Assembly: GCA_024643655.1 (NCBI GenBank)
Contig: JAHEMM010000020.1
Location: 1-35,599 of the forward strand
Direction of reading: 5' to 3'
DNA from: Chitinophagaceae bacterium
GTDB taxonomy: Bacteria > Bacteroidota > Bacteroidia > Chitinophagales > Chitinophagaceae
DNA length: 35,599 bases
The notes under the pieces are model-generated. The model searched no databases and had not been told where the DNA came from. It saw only the letters and a list, made by a program, of their open reading frames with translations. The stretch's first letter is position 1. Every line of letters starts with the position of its first letter. Below, piece by piece: positions 28,288 through 35,599 of this stretch. Position numbers and translations under genes: made by a program.

Positions 28288-30636
28288 TTATTCAACGATG
28301 CGCAACTTCGCATAATTCAACATAATCTTCTTCTCACCATTATGCTCAAACTTTACGGTTGCAATGGGGTTATGCGCAGCTCCTTCCATTTTTAATACTT
28401 CTCCAAAACCAAATTTCTGGTGTTCTACTTTTTGTCCTTCTGAAAGATTGGATGTATCACTTTCTACAAAATCAGCAGAGGGCTTATGTTCTATTACCTT
28501 TGTGATTGTAGTTTTAGGAGCTAAATAAGAAGGCGTCTCTTTTTTGGTGCCTGACTGCTTTCTTGCAAAACCACCACCCTCATCATTACCATTATTTTTC
28601 CAGCCTTGCATGCGATTAAATGCTGAACCGCCACCCCATTTATTTTGTGTTTGATTTTTTGAACCACCACCGGCAAAACTTCTGTCCATATGTTGTTCCG
28701 GTATTTCTTCAATAAAACGACTAGGCTCATTTTGTACCAACTGCCCAAAGCGATAACGGGTATTGGCATACGTAATCCAGAGTCTTTTCTTAGCCCTTGT
28801 AATCACCACATAAAATAATCGTCGTTCTTCTTCCAATTCATCTCTTGTGTTGATTGCCATTGCGTTTGGAAAAAGCATTTCTTCCAAGCCGGCAGCAAAA
28901 ACACATTCAAATTCTAATCCCTTTGCTGCATGTATCGTCATCAATTTAACGGTATCTGCATTTGGATCCTTTTCGTCCGCATCAGTTAACAATGTGATTT
29001 GCTGTAAATAAGATCCAAGACTTTTATCTACTAATTCTCCATCTTCATTATCGGGGCTTTCAGTCCATTCTTTAATAGAGTTCAATAATTCCTGAATATT
29101 CTCATACCGTTGTACGCCTTCAGTACTCTTATCATTAAACATTTCTTTTACCAGGTTAGTTTGCTTGCCCACATGAAACGCCACATCATAGGCATTTTGC
29201 TTGGTGAGCATACTGGTAAAACTTTTTATCATGGTTACAAAATCCTGCAAGGCAGTATATGTTCCGGCACGAAAACCAAACTCATTGGCTTTTTGAAGCA
29301 CCTCCCACATACTGATATTATTTTCATTAGCCGCTAAAACAAGTTTATCAATTGTTGTCTTTCCAATACCTCTTGCCGGATAATTGATAATCCGCTTTAG
29401 TGCTTCTTCATCGCTTGAGTTTACAATCAAGCGTAAATAAGCTACCATATCTTTTATCTCTTTTCGCTGATAAAAGCTCATGCCACCATAAATGGTATAG
29501 GCAATACCCATTCTTCTTAATGATTCTTCAAAGGCACGGCTTTGTGCATTCGTACGATAAAGAATTGCAAAATCCTTATTACTGTAATGGTTACGTAATT
29601 TTTGTTCCTGGATACTGTCAGCAACAAATTTTCCTTCATCATTGTCCGTCATCGTCCGCACCAGCTTTATCTTTTCACCTTCTGCATTCTCCGTAAATAA
29701 TACTTTCTCTATTTGCCCTTTATTATTACTTATCACCTGATTGGCAACATGCAGAATACTTTGCGTACTACGATAATTCTGTTCCAGCTTTACCAGTTTT
29801 ACATCATCATAATCTTTTTGAAACTGTAAAATATTTTGAATGGTTGCACCACGAAAACTATAAATACTCTGTGCATCATCACCCACCACACATACATTCT
29901 CATGCATGGCACCAAGCAATTTTATTACTTCATATTGTGCAGGATTTGTATCCTGATACTCATCTATTAATATATATCTGAATTTATGCTGATACTTAGC
30001 CAATGCTTCAGGCACATTTTTCAGCAACTCATAGAATTTCAATAACAGATCATCAAAATCCATGGCACCGTTCTTAAAACATCTTTTTACATAGGCACTG
30101 TATATCTGTGCAATTGCCGGCCGATTGGCCCGCATATCTTCCTGCTGTATGGCATAATCATTTCTGTATTCCTCAGGACCTACCAAAGCATTTTTGGCGG
30201 ACGAAATTCGATTAAAAACAATATTTGGTTTATAATGTTTGTCATCAAGATCTAGTTCGTTTACTACAGTTTTTACAACACTTTTAGAATCATCGGTATC
30301 ATAAATAGTAAAGTGTCGGGGATAGCCAATTTTTTCTGCCTCAAAGCGAAGTATTCTTGCAAATACGGAGTGAAAAGTTCCGATGTATAAATTCCTGGCT
30401 TCGCCATTGCCAAGTATATGCTCAACTCTTTCTTTCATTTCCTTCGCCGCCTTATTAGTAAACGTCAACGCTAAAATATTGAATGCGTCAACACCCTTCG
30501 ACATTAGGTGTGTTACTCTTGTTGTAAGGACTTTTGTTTTTCCGCTGCCGGCACCAGCAATAATCATAATGGGTCCGTCAATATGTTGTACGGCTTCTTT
30601 TTGCCGTTCATTCAATCCACTTAAATAATCCTGCAT
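28288..30636 (-). CDS. uvrD: UvrD/PcrA-type DNA helicase
   Basis: 782 residues, superfamily 1A 3'-5' helicase that removes UvrC and the cut oligonucleotide in excision repair and clears protein blocks from DNA. Walker A is GAGSGKT at 28-34, motif Ia LTFTNKAAKEM, motif II DEYQDT at 225-230, motif III GDDAQSIYSFRGA, then QNYRST, MTIHAAKGLEFECVF and the RLFYVVITRAKK motif VI. The last 50 residues (about 730-782, EGQKVEHQKFGFGEVLKMEG) form the PcrA-type C-terminal Tudor-like domain that binds RNA polymerase. A Gly/Asn/Lys-rich linker (about 645-720) precedes it. All helicase motifs are present. Starts at ATG 30636, 4 nt after a -7-like box. Confidence 0.96.
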   Translation of the reverse strand: MQDYLSGLNERQKEAVQHIDGPIMIIAGAGSGKTKVLTTRVTHLMSKGVDAFNILALTFTNKAAKEMKERVEHILGNGEARNLYIGTFHSVFARILRFEAEKIGYPRHFTIYDTDDSKSVVKTVVNELDLDDKHYKPNIVFNRISSAKNALVGPEEYRNDYAIQQEDMRANRPAIAQIYSAYVKRCFKNGAMDFDDLLLKFYELLKNVPEALAKYQHKFRYILIDEYQDTNPAQYEVIKLLGAMHENVCVVGDDAQSIYSFRGATIQNILQFQKDYDDVKLVKLEQNYRSTQSILHVANQVISNNKGQIEKVLFTENAEGEKIKLVRTMTDNDEGKFVADSIQEQKLRNHYSNKDFAILYRTNAQSRAFEESLRRMGIAYTIYGGMSFYQRKEIKDMVAYLRLIVNSSDEEALKRIINYPARGIGKTTIDKLVLAANENNISMWEVLQKANEFGFRAGTYTALQDFVTMIKSFTSMLTKQNAYDVAFHVGKQTNLVKEMFNDKSTEGVQRYENIQELLNSIKEWTESPDNEDGELVDKSLGSYLQQITLLTDADEKDPNADTVKLMTIHAAKGLEFECVFAAGLEEMLFPNAMAINTRDELEEERRLFYVVITRAKKRLWITYANTRYRFGQLVQNEPSRFIEEIPEQHMDRSFAGGGSKNQTQNKWGGGSAFNRMQGWKNNGNDEGGGFARKQSGTKKETPSYLAPKTTITKVIEHKPSADFVESDTSNLSEGQKVEHQKFGFGEVLKMEGAAHNPIATVKFEHNGEKKIMLNYAKLRIVE

Positions 30637-30640
30637 TTGG

Positions 30641-30648
30641 CAAATTTA
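30641..30648 (-). promoter_or_regulatory. Candidate uvrD -7 box, leaderless type
   Basis: TAAATTTG on the minus strand, a perfect TAnnTTTG match, 4 nt before the uvrD start. Same spacing as in recA and polA. No TTTG at -33 is evident. Confidence 0.45.
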
Positions 30649-30694
30649 CGAATATGGTATGGTGATTATAGAGTTTATACGCTTATGTGGAATG

Positions 30695-30732
30695 AAAAAG
30701 CCACTGTAGATTTTTTAAATCCTTCAGTGGCT
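30695..30732 (-). terminator. Terminator of the stomatin-like gene
   Basis: On the minus strand AGCCACTG (from 30732) pairs with CAGTGGCT (to 30699), with an inner GATTT/AAATC extension, then TTTTT. It begins 20 nt past the stop at 30753. Confidence 0.88.
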
Positions 30733-30752
30733 AATATCTTTTAAGTTTTTGG

Positions 30753-31610
30753 TTATTTTTTTAGTGGCACTATTCCCGCCATTTCACTAACAACGTTTAC
30801 AAGGTCAGAACCTTGAGGTACAATAAACTTAGTATTATTTTCCATCGCTTTTTCAACGGCTTCTAATTTTCTTAGCACCTGTGCATTACCTACAAAATAT
30901 TCTTCTGCAGCTTCGTTTACCATTTTTATGGCCATAGCCTCACCTTCTGCTGCTAATATTTTCGCCTGTCTTGAACCTTCAGCTTCTTTGATCCTTGCTC
31001 TTTTTTCACCGTCTGCTACCGTTTCTCTTGCTGTAGCAAAATCAATCGCTGCAATCTTTTCGTTCTCTGCTTTTACCACTTTATTCATGGTTTCCTGTAC
31101 ATCACTAGGCGGATCAATTTGTTTTAGCTCTGTTCGAATCACTTCTATTCCCCAGGTTTTTGTTTCCTCCGTTAATGTTCTATGTAGTTCGGCATTTATC
31201 TTTCCTCTTTCGCTATTGGCAGATTTCAGCGTCAATGTTCCAATGATATTACGCAAGGTCGTGCGGGCAAGGTTTACAATCTGCCACTGGTACCTGTCCA
31301 CATTGTACTGCGAACTCTTTACACTTTCTTCTGAAGATATTACCCGAAAATAAACCTGCGCATCAACAGATGCATTCAGGTTGTCATTGGTTATGATTTC
31401 CTGTGCCTGTGCATCTACCATTTGTTCTGTAGTATTGACCATATACATTTTATCAATAAATGGAATGATCCAGTGAAAGCCAGGATTGGCAAAGGTCTTG
31501 TATTTACCAAGCCTTTCAATTAAAGCCCGATGTGTTGGTCGAACAATTTTAACACCTAGTGCAAAAATAAAAAGTACGCCTCCGATGATATAAAACATTG
31601 TATAATCCAT
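30753..31610 (-). CDS. Stomatin/QmcA-like SPFH protein
   Basis: 285 residues. One N-terminal hydrophobic segment (about 5-21) is followed by the SPFH domain (about 25-190) with VRPTHRALIERLGKYKTFANPG, NTTEQMVDAQAQEI, ASVDAQVYFRV and the conserved WQIVNLARTTLRNIIGTLTL. A coiled coil follows (about 185-245, KAENEKIAAIDFATARETVA, then AEGSRQAKILAAEGEA) and the end ILRKLEAVEKAM region leads to a GIVPLKK tail. QmcA/slipin proteins form ring-like assemblies and usually pair with an NfeD partner; no NfeD gene lies next to it, which is a small oddity. Single-gene unit with its own terminator. Confidence 0.92.
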   Translation of the reverse strand: MDYTMFYIIGGVLFIFALGVKIVRPTHRALIERLGKYKTFANPGFHWIIPFIDKMYMVNTTEQMVDAQAQEIITNDNLNASVDAQVYFRVISSEESVKSSQYNVDRYQWQIVNLARTTLRNIIGTLTLKSANSERGKINAELHRTLTEETKTWGIEVIRTELKQIDPPSDVQETMNKVVKAENEKIAAIDFATARETVADGEKRARIKEAEGSRQAKILAAEGEAMAIKMVNEAAEEYFVGNAQVLRKLEAVEKAMENNTKFIVPQGSDLVNVVSEMAGIVPLKK

Positions 31611-31653
31611 AATAAAAATATTTAAACTTGTTAAATAAAAATTGTTGAAGTTG

Positions 31654-31710
31654 AATCGTTATTTCCTTTTATTGCTTTGTAAAGGAAGTTCAGGAAGTTA
31701 CGATTTTTTT
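31654..31710 (+). terminator. Orphan terminator-like hairpin in a divergent gap
   Basis: AATCGT (31654-31659) pairs with ACGATT (31700-31705), with an inner TTCCTTT/AAAGGAA (31663-31669 with 31681-31687), followed by seven T. No plus-strand gene lies upstream of it, since the gap is between divergent genes. It might end a small RNA or a leader of the lipoprotein at 31847. Confidence 0.4.
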
Positions 31711-31846
31711 AGCAGAATTATTGATTCATTTAGTGGTGAATATTAAAATTTATTTGACCAATGACATTGAAAATGATACAGATATAAATTTTCAGGATTT
31801 ACAATTTATTTTTCTCTAACTTACTTTATCCATTAAAAAATAATTT

Positions 31847-32281
31847 ATGAAAAAATTATTGCTCCCGATTCTTTTTTTTGCATTATTAATAGCCTGCAAT
31901 AATGAAAAAGAAACACCAGCAGAGGAACCAAAGACAGATTCATCAGTTGTAGATCAAGGTCCGCCGCCGCCGCCGGATATAGATACTACTGCTCCAGTAT
32001 TACCTCCGGTAACTGAAACTTTACAAAAAGTAACATATATAAGTGCAACATATTATACCGGAAGGGTAGATTTTTACTTTAAAGATGAAAATGGCAAACG
32101 AATTGAAGTAGGCATCAGTAATTTTCCTGAAGACAAAGGAGCAAAATATCCACCCTCTTTATTGGAATCCGGCGAAGAGTTAGAAGGACCTCCTGGTGAG
32201 AACCCAGCTATGGTTGGCAAACAGTTTTATCTTGTAAAAAATGAAGCTGGTAAACTGATTGAAATACGACCAGTTAAATAG
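31847..32281 (+). CDS. Pro-rich lipoprotein of unknown function
   Basis: 144 residues. The lipobox LIAC puts the lipidated Cys at residue 17, followed by an acidic stretch (NNEKETPAEEPKTD) that fits a Bacteroidota surface-lipoprotein-like leader. A Pro-rich linker with a run of five prolines (about 40-44) and PVLPPVTET leads to a C-terminal beta-rich part (about 60-144) with VTYISATYYTGRVDFYF, then GKQFYLVKNEAGKLIEIRP. No family recognised. Its stop is 13 nt from the stop of the convergent acylase gene. Good frame, start and signal, so a real gene; function unknown. Confidence 0.75.
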   Translation: MKKLLLPILFFALLIACNNEKETPAEEPKTDSSVVDQGPPPPPDIDTTAPVLPPVTETLQKVTYISATYYTGRVDFYFKDENGKRIEVGISNFPEDKGAKYPPSLLESGEELEGPPGENPAMVGKQFYLVKNEAGKLIEIRPVK

Positions 32282-32294
32282 ATAATTTTTTTAG

Positions 32295-34343
32295 CTATTT
32301 TTCTCCGGGATGATAAATCCTTTCTGCATTTTTTAATACAGCGTCTTTATCCAAAGTCATGGGTTTTGTTTGTTGATTAAGAAACATTGCCATTTGATCT
32401 TTATAGTGTGGAGAATCTGGATGCATAGATGCACCGAATGTATTAACCGATTCTATGATTGGTAAACCACCATTTTTTGGATACCGAACAAAACATATAT
32501 AAGCATCACCTGAAATAATTTTTCTCATACCCTGTTTATACGGTGCAGTATATTCTGCTGTTAATACATCTGGCAAACCCCAGGCTGGTCGGGCATCATC
32601 GCCCCTTACTAATTTCTGAATATCACCCAACACCAAATCTGTTTTCCCAAAATTTTGCATCATATAATCATACACATATTGATATGTTTCAATCGATTCT
32701 GATTTAGTTAATTCTCTTGGTGCAGTACCCCCCAGCTTCTTGCTTACATAATCATATATTAATAAAAAAATGGCTGCACCTTTGCTATTAGCAATCGCTT
32801 TTCTATCCCAAGATTGCAATGTTATAATCAAATCTTTCAATGCCGGATAATCAATAGCATTCAAATTCAACATACTATCAATTCCATAAGTATATTTTAA
32901 TTCCTTAGGAAGCTGCTGATCAAATTTTATTTTTTTAAATGTGTTATAATCAACTTTATCAGTATTTATCAGCTCTGTGACCCGCTGGCTACGGTTATTA
33001 TGATAGGTTTCATATCCATCATTTTTTTCAAACTTATACTTATCAAGATTATATTTTTTATCTGTTGCCAGAAATGGAGAGTGATTGGTATTATATAAAT
33101 AACCTGAAAGTGGATTTACATATTGTGGTAATTGCGTTACTGGTTTAAATGTATTCCATAATGTTGCTGATGTATTTCCCGGAACAGTGCTTTTCCAATT
33201 GTACTTAGGATCTGCATTTCTTACCGGTATTTTTCCATTACTGATGTAGAAAATTGTATCATATCTGTCAGCATACATAATGTTGAACATGGGAAGACTT
33301 GTCATGCTTAATGCTGAATAAAACTCTGTGAAATTTTTTGCTTTATTCATCCGATACCATTGCTCAAGTGCTTTTATATCCATCGTGGCAGGAACTCTTA
33401 ATGAAAAAACGCCTTTATCGGTTTTAACCGTTGCACCATACTTGCTCCAATATATTTTTTTGCCAATAGTAAAGGGAATGCCTTTAACTTTCAGTTTTGC
33501 TTTATTTTTTTCTAAATCAATCCATTCGCCATCAAATTTGTATTGATTTTTATTAACGGGATTCATTTCTAATTGAAACACATCTAATTTGTCCTGATAG
33601 TTGACAGTATGTGCCCAACCCAGGTTTTCATTGGTACCATGAAAAATCAAACAACCACCTGGGAATAAACCGCCGAGCATATTCCAGCCTTGTTCACTTT
33701 GCAGATGTGCTTCATAGAAAGCTACAGGACCTTCCTGTGGCTGATGCGCATTGATGGCCAAAAAACTTTCCCCAGTAGTTGTTTTTGTTGCATTCATTGC
33801 AAATGCATTAGAGCCTTGCGGATTAAAACCGGGAATAGTTGCAATTTTTCCTCCAAGTATTTGTGGCAAGGCCTGTTCTACTCCACAAAAAAGACTGATG
33901 GAGAAAACAACCGCCGTCATATATTCTCTTTCATTTAACGGAAATACTTTTTTGTATTTCACTTCTTTGTGATGTGCTTTTGCATAGGCATTCAACCCGG
34001 CAACATATCCTTTTATCAACGCCAGGAAATCCGGACTTAATGTATTCCATTGTTCATCCACTGTTTTACGGATGCGTAATAACTGCACTACATAATCTGC
34101 TTCTGCTCCTTTTTTGCCTAATACTTTACCCAGCATTCCTTTTCCAGATTGTGCCACAGTTTGTAATGTGCCAAAATCATCTTCGGCATGGGCCCATGCA
34201 ATACCATAGGCTACTTCCGGATCCGTTGGAGCAAAAATATGTGGCACTCCAAAACTGTCACGGGCAATGGTGATGTTGGAGGGATTGATTTGAGAATAAA
34301 CTGAAGTAGTAAGTAGTAATAAAAAGCTAACTAAAAATTTCAT
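32295..34343 (-). CDS. Penicillin acylase family (S45) Ntn hydrolase
   Basis: 682 residues, exported. A signal peptide of about 18 residues ends VYSQ. The Ntn-hydrolase fold is made as a precursor that self-cleaves before a serine: the motif QGSNAFAM gives Ser178 as the nucleophile, after cleavage between Gly177 and Ser178. The alpha part (about 20-177) has the family's IARDSFGVPHIFA and AWAHAEDDFGTLQ, and the beta part has WAHTVNY, NTNHSPF and the oxyanion-type Asn in YHNNRSQRV. Members hydrolyse amide bonds of penicillins, acylhomoserine lactones or aculeacins; the acyl substrate cannot be told from sequence. It is 28 nt after the helical-repeat gene in the same direction, probably co-transcribed with it. 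Confidence 0.9.
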   Translation of the reverse strand: MKFLVSFLLLLTTSVYSQINPSNITIARDSFGVPHIFAPTDPEVAYGIAWAHAEDDFGTLQTVAQSGKGMLGKVLGKKGAEADYVVQLLRIRKTVDEQWNTLSPDFLALIKGYVAGLNAYAKAHHKEVKYKKVFPLNEREYMTAVVFSISLFCGVEQALPQILGGKIATIPGFNPQGSNAFAMNATKTTTGESFLAINAHQPQEGPVAFYEAHLQSEQGWNMLGGLFPGGCLIFHGTNENLGWAHTVNYQDKLDVFQLEMNPVNKNQYKFDGEWIDLEKNKAKLKVKGIPFTIGKKIYWSKYGATVKTDKGVFSLRVPATMDIKALEQWYRMNKAKNFTEFYSALSMTSLPMFNIMYADRYDTIFYISNGKIPVRNADPKYNWKSTVPGNTSATLWNTFKPVTQLPQYVNPLSGYLYNTNHSPFLATDKKYNLDKYKFEKNDGYETYHNNRSQRVTELINTDKVDYNTFKKIKFDQQLPKELKYTYGIDSMLNLNAIDYPALKDLIITLQSWDRKAIANSKGAAIFLLIYDYVSKKLGGTAPRELTKSESIETYQYVYDYMMQNFGKTDLVLGDIQKLVRGDDARPAWGLPDVLTAEYTAPYKQGMRKIISGDAYICFVRYPKNGGLPIIESVNTFGASMHPDSPHYKDQMAMFLNQQTKPMTLDKDAVLKNAERIYHPGEK

Positions 34344-34371
34344 CCTGAAAAATAAAGAAAAAGTCTGAACC

Positions 34372-35599
34372 TTATACTCTTCGTTTACTCTTCAAATATT
34401 TTTCATGTATTACTTTACTCATCGGTTTATTATACACTTTTCCTTCTACCCATGAGATAATGTCGAGATAAGCAAAGGCTCTTGTTTCAAACCGATTTTT
34501 TTCCAAATGCTTGATGGTATCTAATAATTGCTGAAACTGTGGTTTTATTTCTCTTGGAGATAAGGGAATCGACTGGCGTAAAAATTTAAACATGGCCTCT
34601 TCTACTTTTGTCAGGTTTTTCATTTTGGCCATAAAGCGATACACTGATTTGCTTAAGGATTCCATCAACATATCATTACCCAATTCATAATGCGCCATCA
34701 GGTGTACTACCCTTGCATAACATTGTAAATCATATCGAAGGTTTGTTTTATCATTTATTATTTTCTGGAGATAATCAATACAACGATTGTAATCACCACT
34801 ACCAAAGTAAAGCATGGCGAATTTGTAATTCAATACAAGGATACGGTGGCTATCTACAAAAAGATGAAGACCCTGCATTTTTTCTTCTATTGGTGGTATC
34901 AATGAAAGTCCCTCTTCAAAAGTTCCTTTCATAAAATGCTGGTTGATCTTGGCTGTACTTATATAAATAAAAGCCTGAATACGAAAGCTATCATTGTCTT
35001 TTACTCTATCGGTATTGGCTACTTTTTCAAAAAGCAGTAATGTTTTTTGAAACTCTTTAAAATTTCGCAGGTCAAAATGTGCATTTAATAAATTATGAAC
35101 GCCTTTGATATAGTGTCCGGTCTCCACTCTTTTCATTAATGAATGTTCTTCAAAAAGATCGACCCATTTTTTTGTATAGCGATAATACTGTAAAAAGTCT
35201 TGTCGGATAAAAGCATACCAGGTATAGCTCTGATACAGATACAGTCTTTCATAAAAACCGGTTTCTTTCAAACTATCGTTTGAAACATTGTCTTTCATAA
35301 ACTGCCGAACATCTTTTTCATCTTCTACATTTCTTGCATGACCATGTTCTACATACCAGCTATATAATTTCAATGCCAGATTTGATAACCTTGATACGGT
35401 CTCGATATGTCGTATTACCTCTTTTGTTTCTGCCGCCAGCATTTCTGCTTTATCAAGCATACTTCTTGTAATGTGCAAATTTTCGATCCGCTTTTCTAAA
35501 CCAATAAACTGTGGAAGTATATTTATTTTCTGATTTGCCTTGGCTATTTCTTTTCCTTTTTCAATGATGCGAAGACTCTGGATAAACAACCCTTTTTTA
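34372..35599 (-). CDS. Helical (TPR-like) repeat protein, 5' partial
   Basis: At least 405 residues, open at the window end, so the start lies outside. The chain is almost all alpha-helical, with regularly spaced aromatic/charged helices (LYLYQSYTWYAFIRQDFLQYY, about 116-135; YKFAMLYFGSGDYNRCIDYLQKI, about 258-280) of the kind seen in TPR-like repeats, although no exact TPR consensus is clear. It may belong to the large Bacteroidota family of hypothetical TPR proteins. There is no signal in the visible part. It lies upstream of the acylase gene in the same direction (28-nt gap). Function unknown. Confidence 0.7.
   Translation of the reverse strand, partial: KKGLFIQSLRIIEKGKEIAKANQKINILPQFIGLEKRIENLHITRSMLDKAEMLAAETKEVIRHIETVSRLSNLALKLYSWYVEHGHARNVEDEKDVRQFMKDNVSNDSLKETGFYERLYLYQSYTWYAFIRQDFLQYYRYTKKWVDLFEEHSLMKRVETGHYIKGVHNLLNAHFDLRNFKEFQKTLLLFEKVANTDRVKDNDSFRIQAFIYISTAKINQHFMKGTFEEGLSLIPPIEEKMQGLHLFVDSHRILVLNYKFAMLYFGSGDYNRCIDYLQKIINDKTNLRYDLQCYARVVHLMAHYELGNDMLMESLSKSVYRFMAKMKNLTKVEEAMFKFLRQSIPLSPREIKPQFQQLLDTIKHLEKNRFETRAFAYLDIISWVEGKVYNKPMSKVIHEKYLKSKRRV

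Overview
The window looks like a chromosomal segment of a Bacteroidota species, most likely in or near the family Chitinophagaceae. The evidence is AT-rich DNA, no Shine-Dalgarno-type sites before most starts, several upstream boxes of the Bacteroidota -7 type (TAnnTTTG), and Bacteroidota-typical proteins: DUF5606, YtxJ-type thiol protein, MerC-domain protein beside a Fur-family repressor, group III truncated hemoglobin, DUF6265 and AHSA1/DUF1801 genes. The genus assignment is an inference. There is no rRNA, tRNA, CRISPR array, phage gene or intact transposon that I can support. Most of the window is ordinary vertical genome with a strong DNA-repair content.

Layout. 1-591 is the tail of a metallo-beta-lactamase-fold hydrolase. 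787-2380 holds a SWIB-domain protein with a histone-H1-like tail, divergent from a GH18 chitinase. A serine-hydrolase lipoprotein (2455) converges on a YtxJ-like protein (3541). recA (4134) follows a 57% GC structured intergenic element and a palindrome. A five-helix membrane/OB-fold protein and a YceI protein form a pair (5347-6807), followed by uvrB (6911), a small anchored protein (9106) and polA (9454). Behind polA come a YdeI-like protein, a FrnE/DsbA-like thioredoxin-fold protein and a group III truncated hemoglobin in close order, then a DUF1579-type lipoprotein with its terminator.

14812-19165 is a minus-strand run of nine small genes (DUF1579-like, VOC, three SRPBCC proteins, DUF6265, TfoX-N, DUF1801, DUF4287/DUF5655), seven of them spaced by at most 10 nt or overlapping, with a candidate promoter at one end and a terminator at the other. 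19536-22436 contains a Gly-rich secreted protein, a DUF5606 protein and an M3 oligopeptidase. 22748-24309 is a metal-homeostasis locus: Fur-family repressor and SCO1-type copper chaperone, divergent from a MerC-domain protein, with a perfect 6-1-6 palindrome in the shared promoter. A 145-bp inverted-repeat element abuts the repressor's stop codon.

24402-35599 contains an NTF2-like protein, two SPFH-domain proteins, a GH25 lysozyme with a small membrane protein, a PlsC-like acyltransferase, an unknown secreted protein, a UvrD/PcrA helicase, a Pro-rich lipoprotein, a penicillin-acylase-family hydrolase and the end of a helical repeat protein. recA, uvrB, polA and uvrD lie within 26.5 kb. recA, polA and uvrD each have a -7-like box exactly 4 nt before the start codon, which would give leaderless transcripts.

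The most promising non-routine signals are the metal-locus operator, the recA upstream element and palindrome, the inverted-repeat element at the fur end, the shared leaderless architecture of the repair genes and the nine-gene cluster of unknown purpose. I did not find a clearly new defence or mobile system.
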